From NCBI RefSeq assembly GCF_902713425.1, contig NC_081209.1:10922897-10986896 (forward strand): a stretch of DNA of 64,000 bases. The letters are read 5' to 3'. This document shows, piece after piece, positions 11,171 to 24,254 of this stretch. Under the pieces are notes generated by a model, which saw only the letters and a program-made list of their open reading frames with translations, was not told the origin of the DNA and did no database searches. Numbering within the stretch: the stretch's first letter is position 1; the number at the start of each line of letters is the position of its first letter. Made by a program: the position numbers and the translations under genes. Source of the stretch: Acipenser ruthenus (taxonomy: Eukaryota; Chordata; Actinopteri; Acipenseriformes; Acipenseridae).

Positions 11171-14100
11171 TCAGTGGGCACAGGAATGAAGGCGCTCACT
11201 GCTGGACTTGGAGCAGAGTCTGGGATGATGCCACATGCACATGTAGTAGCCCAGAGACAGGGCTCCCAAGACAGCCATCAGGAGCAGGGGAGCAGCCAGG
11301 ACAGGCAGCCAGGCCAGAACCTGCTGGGGCTCTGGGGGAGAAGAGAGCAGGAGAAAAGGGGTTAGGAACAGGAAGTGCTCCCAGTACAGCCATTGTCTCC
11401 AGTACCCAGGGGCAGAATCAAACAGGAGTGTGTTACTTTCAGGCCTGCAGAAGGACACCTCGGGACATGGTTAGTAGGGGTGGGCAAAGGCCCTATGTTC
11501 CAATACTAGAATACACTAAAGTTTAGCAATAGCTTTATGCAGCAAAATTGTAGTTATGCTGTGGACTTTAAGGTTTGGGTAGAAACAGACCACCACCACC
11601 ACATGCCAAAATCTTTAGCGCTGCTGCAGGGAAACCTGTACTGTAAACAAAGTCACAGCCATACAAGCCATTGACAAGGAAGCCAAGTGGACACTGGATT
11701 GGAGACCGCAGGCTGAACTCACCCTCCAGTGACAGAGCAGGGCTCCTCTGGTAGAATTCCTGGCTTCCAGCAGACAGTTCCTCAGGAAGGATCCTCAGGG
11801 GTCCCAGCACTGCAGTGTGTCTCAGCCCCTCTTCAGCTGCTCGGGAGAAAAGGGAGCCTGGCTACAAACAGGCCCTGCTGCTTTACAGCAATGCATTATG
11901 CAGTACCAGTCACTACAGCAGGGGGCAGGCTGTAGGGTTGCTGGTTAAAACAATTTGCCTATAGGTCATTGAGCAGAGTAGCACCAAGACAAAGCACACG
12001 CTCTGGTTGGGAGGGAGGAGCACTGCACCCCTATGCGAGCATCCTTTGCTAGATGCCATAATTTTAAAGTCACTCACCCTTGTAAATAAAACCAAGTAAC
12101 ATCCCAGAGCTACCTGTGCAGTTACATTACAGAGATATAGCAGAATTCGTACCCGTGTCCCTCCTCTTCCTGAAATTGCATTTGGCGGTACAGCAGCTGC
12201 ACGCAGAGCTCCGACCAGGGTTATCCAGGAGCTCCCAGCTGGAACACGAGCAGAACACTGAACCCAAAGACATTTCAATACACTACTTGATAGCAGTACA
12301 ATTTGGCCATATTTTTACACCCACTACATGAAGGTAAAAATGCAGGAGTGAACTGTACGCACAGAAATTCCCACAACAACCAGGTTTGTTTAGGATGCAC
12401 AAGTAGTTCCCTAGGGCAGGGTTTCCTCCCACAATCCTGGTCCTGAGGGACCCCTGTGTCTGCAGTGTCTCAATTTAAGTCAAACCCTTAATTGAAACAA
12501 TGTGCTTAGACCCTTATTGTTCTCATCTGCTAAAAAGTTAATTAAATTACTTTTAAAATTGTATAGTTAACTTGAAATCTCCAACTGCTTAAACAAAATT
12601 ACAAAGGCCTAATTAAGCCAATGAATTGTTCAATTAAGTAATTCAGAACTCCATTGAAATGAAAACCAGACACATGGGGAATCTCAGGACCAGAACTGGG
12701 GAAACCCTGCCCTAGGGACATGCACACCATTACCCAACAGTGAGAACACATGTCAATTCTCCACACAACAGAATAGAGTGGTTCGGGCTCTGGACCAGAG
12801 GGTCGTGGGTTCAATCCCCAGTGGAGGACACTGCTGCTGTACCCTTGAGCAAGGTACTTTACCTAGATTGCTCCAGTAAAAACCCCCAACTGTATAAATG
12901 GGTAATTGTATATAAAAATAATGTGATATCTTGTAACAGTTGTAAGTCGCCCTGGATAACGGCGTCTAAGAAATTAATAGTCCTGGGTGACTAGTGTTGG
13001 TTAACTGGACCTCACAGCCTTGCACAGACAGCAGCCTCAGCAGGGTCCAGTCCTTACCTCCTGGTTCTCTGGTTGAATGAACAGGCTTTCTTGGTGGGGT
13101 CATTGAGCTGGGCAGGGTCCCAGGCCAGCAAGCGGCAATGGATATACACCTAGGATAACGGATTTAAAATAAAACTCCAAGACATTAAAATTGCTCGAAC
13201 TGCCACCATCTTATTACCAGCTCTGAATTGTCCTTGCAAAAGTATTACACACCACAAGCACAGCTTCAGATACGTGTTGTCTTGTTAACTAGCTGCCCTG
13301 TGCCCTCCAATACAATCCACCATTAACCCATCAGATACTCACATCTGTATTCAGTTGTGTAAACCTGAAGGCCTGGACAACCAGACGGATCTCAGGTCTG
13401 GACTCTGGGCAGAAACCTGGAATTACCAGCCTGGCCGTCTACAAAGCATCTGCAAGGAGAAACACAAGCACTGAGCAGGGGGAGGCACTCACCAGGACTG
13501 GGGACAATCAGACAACCACTGGAAGTAGTGAGCAAGACTTCCAATGAGACTTCCTGTACAAATTACCATTCCAACCCTAGTCGTGTGCACAAGACTACAC
13601 TTGTGGAAAGTTTGAACTTAAACTGGCGCTGGTTTCACAGACCCTCGTTAACACCAATCATGTTATTCATCTTCCCTAAAGATAGATTAGGGTCTGTGAA
13701 CCAATTAGAAACTAGATAAAGAACCAGTCCATTTGAAACTACAATCTGCGCATTCCCAGCATGGACAGTAGTTCAGCTGAGCTTTTGCCATGTTCACAAA
13801 GCTGACCATTCAACGCCTTCCTAATTTAAAACAGGACTACTGTGCTCCCAAGTGTTAAACATTCAGATTTAAAATTGTGCCTTTACTATACAGCTTGCAG
13901 TGAATATCTACCCGTGGTTGGTGATCAGTGTGTAGGTCTGGCTTGAAGGGCTCAGCTCTGGAGTGCTGGCAGCAACACACTCTTCCACGTAGACCATCAG
14001 TGGCATGTGGAATTGCTGCTTCACTGCAGCCACGATGTTGATGGGGGACCCCAGGAAGAACAGACTGGAGGTGCGTGGGGCTGAGAAGTCATCTGAGACA

Positions 14101-15827
14101 TCAAGGAAAGGAGCATGAGAACAGCAACCCACCCAACTCATCTCACTAGCCAGGACAGAATAGCATTGACCAGCACCAGAGAAATTAAAACATTTTCTAC
14201 TTGACTTGAAGTGACCTAATGAACACCAAAGGCTGCTCCCCTGCCAGGTTAGTGTTGCACTGGACACCTTCCTAAAGCAATAGACCAAGTGTACATTGCA
14301 GGATAGCAAACTCACCATTCATAATCCCCATGGTAAACTCCAGCTTCCCAAACCCATAGGCATCCCCAAGTGCAGGGTTATACACTGGAGGAGTCCAGCC
14401 AGCAGGTCTGGAGAAGACACCGGTAGAAAGCTTTAGTTAGAACAGCAACACACCAAAACAATTTGCATTCAGCAGAACACTGAATTGTAAACAATTTATT
14501 GGCAATATTTAATGCAAACTTACTCTTGGTGCCTTCACAGCAAGGAAGCTGGTCTAGAATTCCTAATGCAGTAAATCACTTTATTTTGCACAGATTACTT
14601 CCAGTGCCATAAGATGGGTTAAAATAACTGCTCCCCATTAAAAAGGCACAAAAAAAAAAAAAAGATTTTGTAAAGAGTTCTCAAAAGGAAAGCCACAAAT
14701 TAGATACCATTAAGTCAAGCAGACATGTATGACTCAATACCCCAAAGGTTTAACACATCTTCACAGGAGTTACAGCATGTTTAAGCCAAGTCCAGCACTC
14801 ACTTGGTATAGGTGCACACAATAGCCTGATTGAATGGAGTCTGGTAGAAGCCTCTCTGGGTGGGCTTGTAGGTCAGCACATTCATGTAACTGGTAACATT
14901 GGCTGTAACCTGGGCAAGACATGGATTTAAAAAAAACTGAACAGAGATTAAACACTTGACCTGCAGTTCAAAAGGCAAGACACACCTCCACAAGATCGGT
15001 GTTACAACACACACCACCTGTCAAACAGCCCAAAGCCAAGACAATGCATTTAGTTTGTTTAAAGGAAAAAAAGTGCAAATACTCAAGTCATTACCCTTAC
15101 AAAAGCTGCCAATACAAAATTTGTATCATTTAGTCCTGCACATCCTAGCATCAATTAAATATACACTTAAAGCCATTACAGCCAAAACCAATATTGCATA
15201 ATCACTGCAGGAAAATTCATTAAATTACAATGCATATACAAGCATGTTCTGTGCAATACAGTGTAATTTGAGCCCAAACACTTCATACATGCCGTTAGAA
15301 GCCACTTACCATGCGCATAAAGCGGCAGTCCAGCAGCCCGTACTGGAACACCACCATGTTATTACCGGCGCTGCTGCTGGATGGAGGACAGGGTCCCAGC
15401 AGGAGGCCACTCGGGTCCAGAGGCAACGCCGATCGAGAGTAATCCAACAACACCCTCACAGCCACCGAGTCCACGCCGCAGGCTGTACTCACAGCTACAG
15501 GGGAAACAGGTTTAAAAATAAAGTAAAACACACAAATATTTTAACTTTAGGTTTCATGTAACACAAGGACAACATTTGTAACTATGAATGATCTTTGCAT
15601 AGCCAAGTACGCACTTTTAAGTGTTGCACAAGGAGATACCATGTCTGGATATCAATAAAACGAGTCTGTTAACACACCAACATTATGTACCGGTACAGTC
15701 AGTACTAACGAAACTGAAGGCACACAACACACTAACCCCGCCAGTAGCCCACATTACCTTCCTGTGGTGCAGCAAACGGTACACAGCAAAGCGCAATCAC
15801 GACACATTTCCACAACGCCGCCATCAT
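11171..15827 (-). CDS. zp3-like: ZP-c: ten-exon ZP3-like gene with one frameshift
   Basis: Exons: 1 15758-15827, 2 15310-15494, 3 14803-14909, 4 14316-14407, 5 13912-14092, 6 13343-13449, 7 13058-13149, 8 12153-12238, 9 11723-11836, 10 11171-11331. Two tandem ATGs begin the signal peptide MMAALWKCVVIALCC. ZP-N, ZP-C, ZP3-type CSCCTAKC, RKRR furin site and membrane helix are all present. Exon 6 is 107 nt instead of 109: two bases missing in the codons for TSE put TGA directly after residues RVQT. The product would stop in ZP-C before the C-terminal subdomain, furin site and anchor. The C-terminal tail also differs from other copies (SSSERLHSCAH then stop). Its mirror partner ZP-i has the intact exon 6. 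This is either a recent pseudogene or an assembly error at one site. AATAAA lies at 11113-11108. Confidence 0.8.
12409..12717. mobile_element. hAT-like MITE in intron 7 of ZP-c
   Basis: It has perfect inverted ends, CAGGGTTTCC at 12417-12426 and GGAAACCCTG at 12700-12709. They are flanked by the 8 bp palindrome CCCTAGGG (12409-12416 and 12710-12717), which fits an hAT target duplication. It is about 293 bp without coding capacity. The mirror copy is at 63332-63641 and relatives are at 33741-33938 and about 46430-46480. Confidence 0.7.
12774..12980 (+). mobile_element. SINE type B in intron 7 of ZP-c
   Basis: It has the B-box-like GGGTTCAATCCCC, the 'gagcaaggtactttacctag' core, and a GTAAGTCGCCCTGGATAA tail. 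It is antisense to ZP-c and lies beside the hAT-like MITE. The mirror copy is in ZP-i at 63069-63275. Confidence 0.85.
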
Positions 15828-16000
15828 CTTTCAAACCAACAGTTACCTACCAAACACTACCGTTCAGGAGCTTTTCTAGTGACATTAATTAGAGTGATTT
15901 GGCAATTAACACTGAGTGGACCACTGACACACGTGTGACGAGTCGTGCCATTGCGCGGGTGCCTGCGTATATCACGCACATTCCAAGAGAAAAAAATAAT
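15828..16000 (-). promoter_or_regulatory. ZP-c proximal promoter with CACGTG E-box
   Basis: About 105 bp upstream of the start codon the gene strand has CACACGTGTG (core 15930-15935). The mirror gene ZP-i has CACACCTGTG at the same place. E-boxes at this distance suit FIGLA-driven oocyte expression known for ZP genes; this is inference. No clear TATA box is seen. Confidence 0.4.
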
Positions 16001-16213
16001 AAACAGTTAACATCAATTAAAAAATTGGACAGACCTTATTGCCTTGTTAACACTCCAGGTTTCGTTGCACCGTCTATACGTGCGTTCATACAAAACATAA
16101 TGAACGACAATTAAAGAATTCTTGCTCTTATTGTATTACTCTTGCTCTTATTGTATTACTTGTATTGTAACGCTTGAAATGTTTTTGCTTACGATTGTAA
16201 GTCGCCCTGGATA

Positions 16214-18150
16214 ATACTAAATATGTATATGATATTCTAAAATATAATTTTTGCCATAACTGAACTATATTCATATTCAGAATTGTATTCAGAATTTCAT
16301 ACATGCCAACAGTCCCTATACGGTCGGGACAGTCCCGATTTCCTAGAAAATGTCCCGCGTCCCGATGCATAGGAAGAAAGTCCCGATATTTACACACAGA
16401 AAAAAATTCATGTATTCTGCACAGTTGAGTTAGAGAAAACCACACGCCGTGCTCTTCGTGTGGCTGACACATCTGCTGATCACTAACTTACCGGTATACA
16501 AAGGTAAGAACGCTTCATTTTTGCCTGTGTTTACTGCCATGCTGGTCACGTGCATCATGCGTAAGACCCACCGCCACACCGGGGACAAGGGTCCCGCTGA
16601 ACAGTTTCCAAATGTTGGCAAGTATGGAATTTAATACGTTGCCGGTTTCAGTAGCCTATTTGGACAACTGTTAACACAAATATTTTGAAATAAATAAATA
16701 AAAATTATGGCAGTGACGTTCATTGCACAATTTCATACATGCTTTGTATATTTCTACATTTCTGACTGATAGGTAAATAATGTATTATACTGCCACTAAA
16801 ATGAACTATTTTATGATTCTAAAGCCCATACTTATGGTATAACTGACCTTAAAAGAAGCCTGTCTGAGCAAAAGTAAAAAATAAAAATAATAAAATATTT
16901 TAATAAAAATAATAAACTATTCTCCAATAAAAAGGCATGGTACATGGGTTCTGTAGAAACCCTTACAAAAACCAGTGTAGTGGCAGTTCTTCCCATAATT
17001 CTAACTAGATAAACTAAAGTAGTTTTGTAGGATCACTAAAGCTTGGGTTTATGAAACTAGTTTCTTGACAACCAGTTTAAGCTAGTTAACTTTTTATTGG
17101 ATAATATTTATTTAGTTTCTGGTTGCCACAATGTAAAGGTGTCCCAACTAAATGTTTACTTTCTGTCTAAGTCTGAACCTAAAACTTGGTATGAATCACC
17201 AAGATTGACATCTGTACTTGACAACTAAAGATGAGATTAGGAAATTACATTTAGCATAACTAAGTCTAATATTAAATTATAGCTTCTTTTGGGTTCAATT
17301 ATTTTCATGTCTACAAAAAAGCACTACTTTATTTGTAGACCGCACTATTTTAACAATAATTTGTTCCAACAGCCTTCAACTGGAAAAATAATTTGAGTGT
17401 GAAGTTACCCATCTTAAAGCATTCCAATTACATTTTGCTGTCCAGCACTGTAGAGGAATCAAACTGGCCACCAAAATCAGTGCTGATGCGTTGGGCAACC
17501 ATGGCAGCAAACAGTTTCCTGTTGGAGGGCCTGTTTCACTGTCTGCTGAAACAAAGGATCGCAGATGTGAGACATGGAACTGTATTGCATGGGACTGCAG
17601 GACAAACATGGATAAATAGTTCATACAATCCCTCGTTATTATGCAGTAAAAGCTGTATAACAACCTCGACAAGTGCAGAATGATCAAATCTAATGTGTCC
17701 ACTATAAGGAGAAAAATCTACTTTTTTTTTTTAAATGACAAGAATTACAAATGAAGTCAAAATCCCTCAATGTAGAAAAGCATTGTTTCATTTAAACATG
17801 TTTTCATTTGATTATTTTTACATTTGCTTAGACGGGCTACTTTTAAGGTTGGTTAGTCCATAAGTATGGACTTTAGAATAATAAAATGGTGTGTTTTAGT
17901 GGCAGTATAATACATTATTTCCCTATCAAAATACATACCTTCAGAAATATTGAAATATACAAAGAATGTCTGAGAATGGGCAATGAATGTCATTGCCATG
18001 TTATTTATTTATTTCAGAATATTTGTGTTAACAGTTGTATAAATACTAAAACCCACAATGTACTAAATATTAAATGCCATTCTGAATGTGGATATAGCTG
18101 AATTATGAATTGTACATATTTTAGAATATCATATACTATATTTAGTATTA
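16214..18150. mobile_element. Unclassified element X with long inverted arms
   Basis: The left arm (about 16214-16910) and right arm (about 17755-18150) are imperfect inverted repeats. The outer ends share 'atgatattctaaaata' and the inner ends share 'gcttagacgggctac'-like sequence. The left arm is enlarged by a small MITE. The 850 bp centre (16.91-17.75 kb) has no recognisable domain. The mirror copy is at 57899-59835. One arm alone is present at 657-1190 and 26745-27277. It could be a non-autonomous DNA transposon or two head-to-head copies of one repeat. Confidence 0.5.
16295..16635. mobile_element. Small MITE inside element X
   Basis: About 340 bp with similar inverted ends (CATACATGCCAACA at the left, reverse complement of CATACTTGCCAACA at the right). 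CGGGAC/GTCCCG motifs recur just inside the left end. Neither strand encodes a transposase. The mirror copy is at 59414-59754. Confidence 0.5.
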
Positions 18151-18229
18151 AAAATCAGTAAATGTGATTCCACCACCTTTCTTTAATAGTCGTTCATTAT
18201 GTTTTGTATCAGCCGCCACACAAAGCTGA

Positions 18230-18325
18230 GCGCAGTGTGGTATACTGTACTAATGATGCTCCAGTCAGTCTGACCAAGCGCAGTGTGGTATAGTGTACTA
18301 ATGATGCTCCAGTCAGTCTGACCGG
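18230..18325. repeat. Two tandem 48 bp repeats upstream of ZP-d
   Basis: The copies are 18230-18277 and 18278-18325, each starting GCGCAGTGTGGTATA and containing GATGCTCCAGTCAGTC, with few mismatches. They lie 150-240 bp upstream of the exon 1 remnant of ZP-d. The mirror is at 57724-57819. Confidence 0.85.
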
Positions 18326-18471
18326 ATTGCGCCTGAGCAATCTGAAAAACGGGAAGCCTCTAATAAGGTCATTTGTTAAAGTTAGTAAATAGTTGCGCTG
18401 TAAAACTAACTTAAATTTGAACTCACGCATAGCCGGTGCAACGAAACCTGGAGTGTTAACAAGGCAATATG

Positions 18472-21400
18472 TGTTGTGCTTGCGCGTTGCTGTGTACCGT
18501 TTGCTGCACCGCAGGAAAGTAATGTAGGCTACTCGTGGGGTTAGTGTGTTTTTTGTCTTATGTTTTGGTAGTACTGACTGTACCGGTACATAATGTGGGT
18601 GTGTTAACGCACTCGTTTTACTGATATCCAGATATGATGTTCTCTTGTGCAACACTTAGTAGTGCGTACTTGGCTATTTTAAAGATCAGTCATAGTTATA
18701 AGGTAAAACTTTGCATTACATGAAACCTAAAATAAAATGGTTGCATATTCCGCTTTATTCCAAACCCGTTTCCACTGTAGCTGTGAGTATGAGTGGCCTC
18801 CTGCTGGGACCCTGTCCTCCATCCAGCAGCAGCGCCGGTAATAACATGGTGCTGTTCCAGTACGGGCTGCTGGACTGCCGCTTCATGCGCATGGTAAGTG
18901 GCTTCTAAGGGCTTGTATGCTGGGTTCACGTAAGAAGCATTCGAACTGAAATTGCACTGCACCTTATTAAACTGTACACGCTTGTATAAATACACATTGT
19001 ATTCGGAAGCTTTTTTTTCTTGCAGGGTTTATACAATATTGGTTAGTTGTAACAACGCTTTTTAAAACGTATGTTTAACAATGTCTTTAAAGCTAAGATG
19101 CGCTACATGACTTGGTACAAACGTTGTATTGGTATCAGTATATTAGTAATGACTTGAGTATTTACGGGTTTTTTTTTTAACTAAATGCATCGTTTTTGGG
19201 CTGTTCACATAGTATACTATAACCAGTTTTCTAAAGATTAATGGTTTGTCTTTCCTTTTGAACTGCAGATCAAGTGTTTTTAAATCTGTCTTCAGCAGTG
19301 ATTTTTTTTTTTTTTTTTATCCATGTCTTGCCCAGGTTACTGCCAATGTTACCAGTTACATGAATGTGCTGACCTACAAGCCCACCCAGAGAGGCTTCTA
19401 CCAGACTCCATTCAATCAGGCTATTGTGTGCACCTATACCAAGTGAGTGCTGGACTTGGCTTAAACATGCTGTAACTCCTGTGAAGATGTGTTAAGCCTC
19501 TGGGCTGTTCATGCATTCAGTTGAGTATTGCATAATGTCTGACACTTGACTTAACAGTATCTAATTTGTGGATTATTTTTTAGAACTAAATTTCACAAAA
19601 TCTATTTACTGTATTTTATATACTTCGAGTTATTGCCTTTAATGGGGAGCAGTTAAAGACCCATTTTATGGCACTGAAAGTTATTTCTGTGAAATCAAAT
19701 GATTTACTGCATTAGGAATCTGGACCAGCTTCCTTACTGTGAAGGCAGCAAGAGTAAGTTTGCATTAAATATTGCCAATAAACTGTTTACAATTCAGTGT
19801 CTTCTGCTGAATGCAAATTGTTTTGGTGTGTTGCTGTTCTAACTAAAGCTTTCTACCTGTCTTCTCCAGACCTGCTGGCTGGACTCCTCCAGTGTATAAC
19901 CCTGCACTTGGGGATGCCTCTGGGTTTGGGAAGCTGGAGTTTACCATGGGGATTATGAATGGTGAGTTTGCTGTCCTGCAATGAACACTTGGTCTATTGG
20001 CTTAGAAAGGTGTCCAGTGCAACCCTAACCTGGCAGGGGGAGCAGCCTGTGGTGCTCATTGGGTCACTTCCTCTAGTCAAGTAGAACAATATTTTGATCT
20101 ATTTCTCTGGTGCTGGTCAATGCTGCACTGCTCTGCGCTGGCTAGTGAGATGAGTTGGGTGGGTTTCTGTTCTCATGCTCCTCTCCTTTGTGACTTCTCA
20201 GCCCCACACACTTCCAGTCTGTTCTTCCTGGGGTCCCCCATCAACATCGCGGCTGCAGTGAAGCAGCAATTCCACATGTCGCTGATGGTCTACATGGAAG
20301 AGTGTGTTGCTGCTAGCACTCCAGAGCTGAGCCCTTCAAGCCAGACCTACCCGCTCATCACCAACCACGGGTAGATATTCACTGCAAGCTGTGTAGTAAA
20401 GGCAACATTTAAATCTGAATGTTTAGCACTTGGGAGCACAGTCCTGCTTGGATTTAGGAATGGGTGTTGAATGGTCAGCTTTGTGAACATGGCAAAAGCT
20501 CAGCTGAACTAAACTGGGAAGGCATAGATTGTAGCTGGGCTTTAATTTAGGTAAGCTGTCCATGATTTGTGGAAACCAGCCCCAAGTTAAGTTCAAACTT
20601 TCCACTAGTGCACACAAAGGGTTGGAATGTAATTTTGTACAGGAAGTCTCCCTGGAACACAGGAAGTAGACGGACCGGCTGGCAACTCCAGGTTTCTGCC
20701 CAGAGTCCAGACCTCTGAGATCCATCTGGTTGTCCAGGCCTTCAGGTTTACACAACTGAATACAGATGTGAGTATTTGATGGGTTAATCTGTGTTGTATT
20801 GGAAGTCTCAGGGCAGCTAGTTACCAAGATTCTCTACTTGTTTAATGAATTCTTTCAGTATCTGATGTGGTGCTTGTAATGTGCATAACCTTTTTGTAAA
20901 CAATTTGGTTTCTAGAGCAAATGTTGTTGGTTTTATTAGTGTTCCTTTTTATCAAATTATTTCCTAGGTCTATATCCATTGCCACTTGCTGGCCTGGGAC
21001 CCTGCCCAGCTCAATGACCCCATTATACTGCTCTGTGTAGAAGTCTGTTGCAGTGTCTTTAGGTTCAGTGTCCTGCTCTTGTGTTCCAGCTGAGAGCTCC
21101 TGGATAACCCTGGTCGGAGCTCTGTGTGCAGCTGCTGTACCTCAAACTGCAATCTGAGGAAGAGGAGGGACACGGGTACGAATTCTACTCTTTCTATATA
21201 GCTTACACAGGTGGTGTGTAGTTTTTTGTATGGTTTTAAATTTAACTTCTATGGTGAGTGACTTAAATTGGATTGCAGCCAACAAAGGATGCTCAAATAG
21301 GTCTGCCAGAGCCTGTATTGCAAAAGAACCATTCCCCCTCCCAACCAGAGGCTGCTTGCTGTCTTGTTGGTACTCTGCTCAATGGCCTGTTGCCATCAGT

Positions 21401-22203
21401 TTTGCTTCTCTTGGGTAGTTTTTCATCCAGCACCCTCTTGGCCTGCCCCTGGTGTAGTGACTGGTACTGCCTGCTGTAAAGCAACAGGTCCCGTTTTATA
21501 ACCAGGCTCCCTTTCTCCTGAGCAGCTGAAGAGGGGCTGAGACACACTGCAGTGTTGGGACCCCTGAGGATCCATCCTGAAGAGCTGTCTGCTGGAAGCC
21601 AGGAATTCTACCAGAGAAGCCCTGCTCTGTCACTGGAGGGTGAGTTCAAACTGAAGTCTCCAATCCAGTGTGCATTTGGCTTGCATGGCATTAACTTTCA
21701 TTTTTACACTACAGGTTCCCTTGCAGTCATGTTGCCTTAACCTGCATTGTACAATATCTGCCAAAACCCATTCCAGTCCACGGCATATAACCATAACTTC
21801 ACCCTAGGAGACTGACTAAACTTAATGTTTTCTAATAGTGGAACAAGGCACTCTTGCCCTCCCATGCCCCATGTGTGCTTCCCTGCAGGTCCTAAAGTAA
21901 CAGACCCTCATGAAACTGCTCCTGGGCACTGTAGAGTGTAGCTGCACTGGGATCCCTTCCTGTTCCTAACCCCTTCCTCCCCCAGAGCCCCAGCAGGCTC
22001 TGGCCTGGCAGCCTGTTCTGGCTGCTCCCCTGCTCCTGATGGCTGTCCTGGGAGCCCTGTCTCTGGGCTACTACATGTGCGTGTGGCGTCATCCCAGACT
22101 CTGCTCCAAGTCCAGCAGTGAGCTCCTCGTTCCTGTCCCCATTGATGAAATGCACACAGCAGTTTGCACGGTTTCCAGCAGCTCGCCAGCAAGGCAATTC
22201 TGA
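18472..22203 (+). pseudogene. zp3-like: ZP-d: multiply damaged ZP3-like pseudogene
   Basis: Traceable exons: 1 remnant 18472-18518, 2 18781-18893, 3 19336-19442, 4 19870-19961, 5 20191-20370, 6 about 20667-20767, 7 from 20968, 8 21090-21175, 9 21526-21639, 10 21986-22203, AATAAA 22221-22226. Defects: promoter and both start ATGs are deleted, with the flank joined straight to mid exon 1. Exon 2 has a 72 nt in-frame deletion. A 9 nt deletion removes the exon 5 acceptor. About 105 nt are lost across the exon 6 acceptor, including its first Cys codon. The second half of exon 7 and its donor are deleted and fused into intron 7. The exon 8 Trp codon (of WELLDNPG) is TGA. Exons 3, 4, 9 and 10 remain open. 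All defects except the Trp stop are shared with mirror copy ZP-h, so they predate that duplication. Confidence 0.9.
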
Positions 22204-22226
22204 TTTCTTGTATGTTGCAAAATAAA

Positions 22227-23277
22227 ATGGCTACATAAAGACCCTCTCCTGTCCTGTGATTTCTGCCACCGAGTAACGTTTTTGTTTTCATGCATCCAAC
22301 ATCTTTCTGCCGGATAATTGCTCCCCTTGCGTAACAGGATTGGTACAGGGCTTCTGTCATTTTAGTTTAGTAAATTTACATTTAGCATTAAGTGAAAGTT
22401 ACTTCTACAAAACCAGTAAAGCTGGGCTAAGTTTGATTGGGCATTAATCTGTACTGGGCAGATAGCCACCAGGGGCACTGGAGAAATAGTGGCTTTTTTT
22501 TTTTTTTGTGGGGGGCACTATCTAATGGTGTCTGATATTTAACCTGGGTACTTGTGTACCTCTTAACATTAGCTGGGAGAGCTTTCAATTTGGTTTTGTA
22601 GTTCTGTGTGGGGAGAAATGTTGCTGGACCTGTTAACTGCTGCATGGTGCAATTTCCAACTCCATTTCTTGCTAGTTTGAAAGACCATTATAAATTCCTT
22701 CCATTTCAACCCCTTGTATGCAATGTATCCTTCTGGTCATCTCTATACCTCTTGCTCACTAATCTTGTAACTGAATGGATGCATGTGTGTTTTTTTAAAA
22801 ATTTTATTTTAAATAGGCTTCTGGGCTGCACTGTCAATTAGCTGCAGGGGATTTAACTAGGACTGTAAAATTGACAAGCAAATTTTAACTATCCAATATT
22901 GCTGTAAAATTGTTCATAAATAGAGTCTCTTTGGGGACCAAAACAAACGTCAAAGTGGAAGAAAAGAAATTGGTGAAACACATGTTCTAGGACCAAGCGT
23001 TCAGTGTGAAAACCTCAATCATTGTTCAAAGCACAAACTCCTGTTGGGTGAGTTGCAAGACTACAGACATGTTGCCAAGCAAAGGTGGTGGAGAACATAT
23101 CTTTGAGTCTGTTGGTGCAATTCAATTGAACCTGGAGCTGTGCTGTTGAGCCTGACAAACACTCCTCAGTGATCAAGCTCCACGTTCCCTGTTTATTGCA
23201 TTAACTCCCCCAGGTTTTTGTTTGTTTGTTTTCCACCTACGTGGGAAGTCAATAGAATTTGAGAAATCCTGGATTTA
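22227..23277. other. 3' flank of ZP-d, no gene
   Basis: This is the mirror of 4660-5709 and nearly identical to it. At 22857 the similarity to the right-hand arm (53.19 kb) stops, because there the flank is replaced by a Tc1 copy. Confidence 0.6.
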
Positions 23278-24092
<815 letters not shown>

Positions 24093-24254
24093 TTAATAGA
24101 TGTCTGATTTTTTTGAATTTATTATTACTCATATAGGTCACGTCGACAAGATAATGTAGGGTGTTCCCCACGCATTATCTTCTTTTTTTATATAATATGC
24201 ACGTTATTAGACAAGACCGATAGTTACACAAAATATATACCACTGGTGTACATA

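Larger units (their letters stand above)
12049..22857 (+). repeat. Left arm of large inverted repeat 1
   Basis: It pairs with 53186-64000 in inverted orientation; corresponding positions sum to 76,048-76,055 throughout. It holds most of ZP-c, element X and all of ZP-d. Differences are scattered single bases and small indels. The arm probably extends further left, because the partner runs off the window. Confidence 0.9.

Noticed and set aside
17376-17702. A 108-residue open frame conserved in both arms (also 58347-58673)
   Set aside because: It lies in the non-coding core of element X. The conservation is simply recent duplication of the whole arm, both strands are open, and no domain is recognisable.
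18230-18325. Short tandem repeats considered as a CRISPR-like array
   Set aside because: There are only two directly adjacent 48 bp units without spacers, in a vertebrate genome.
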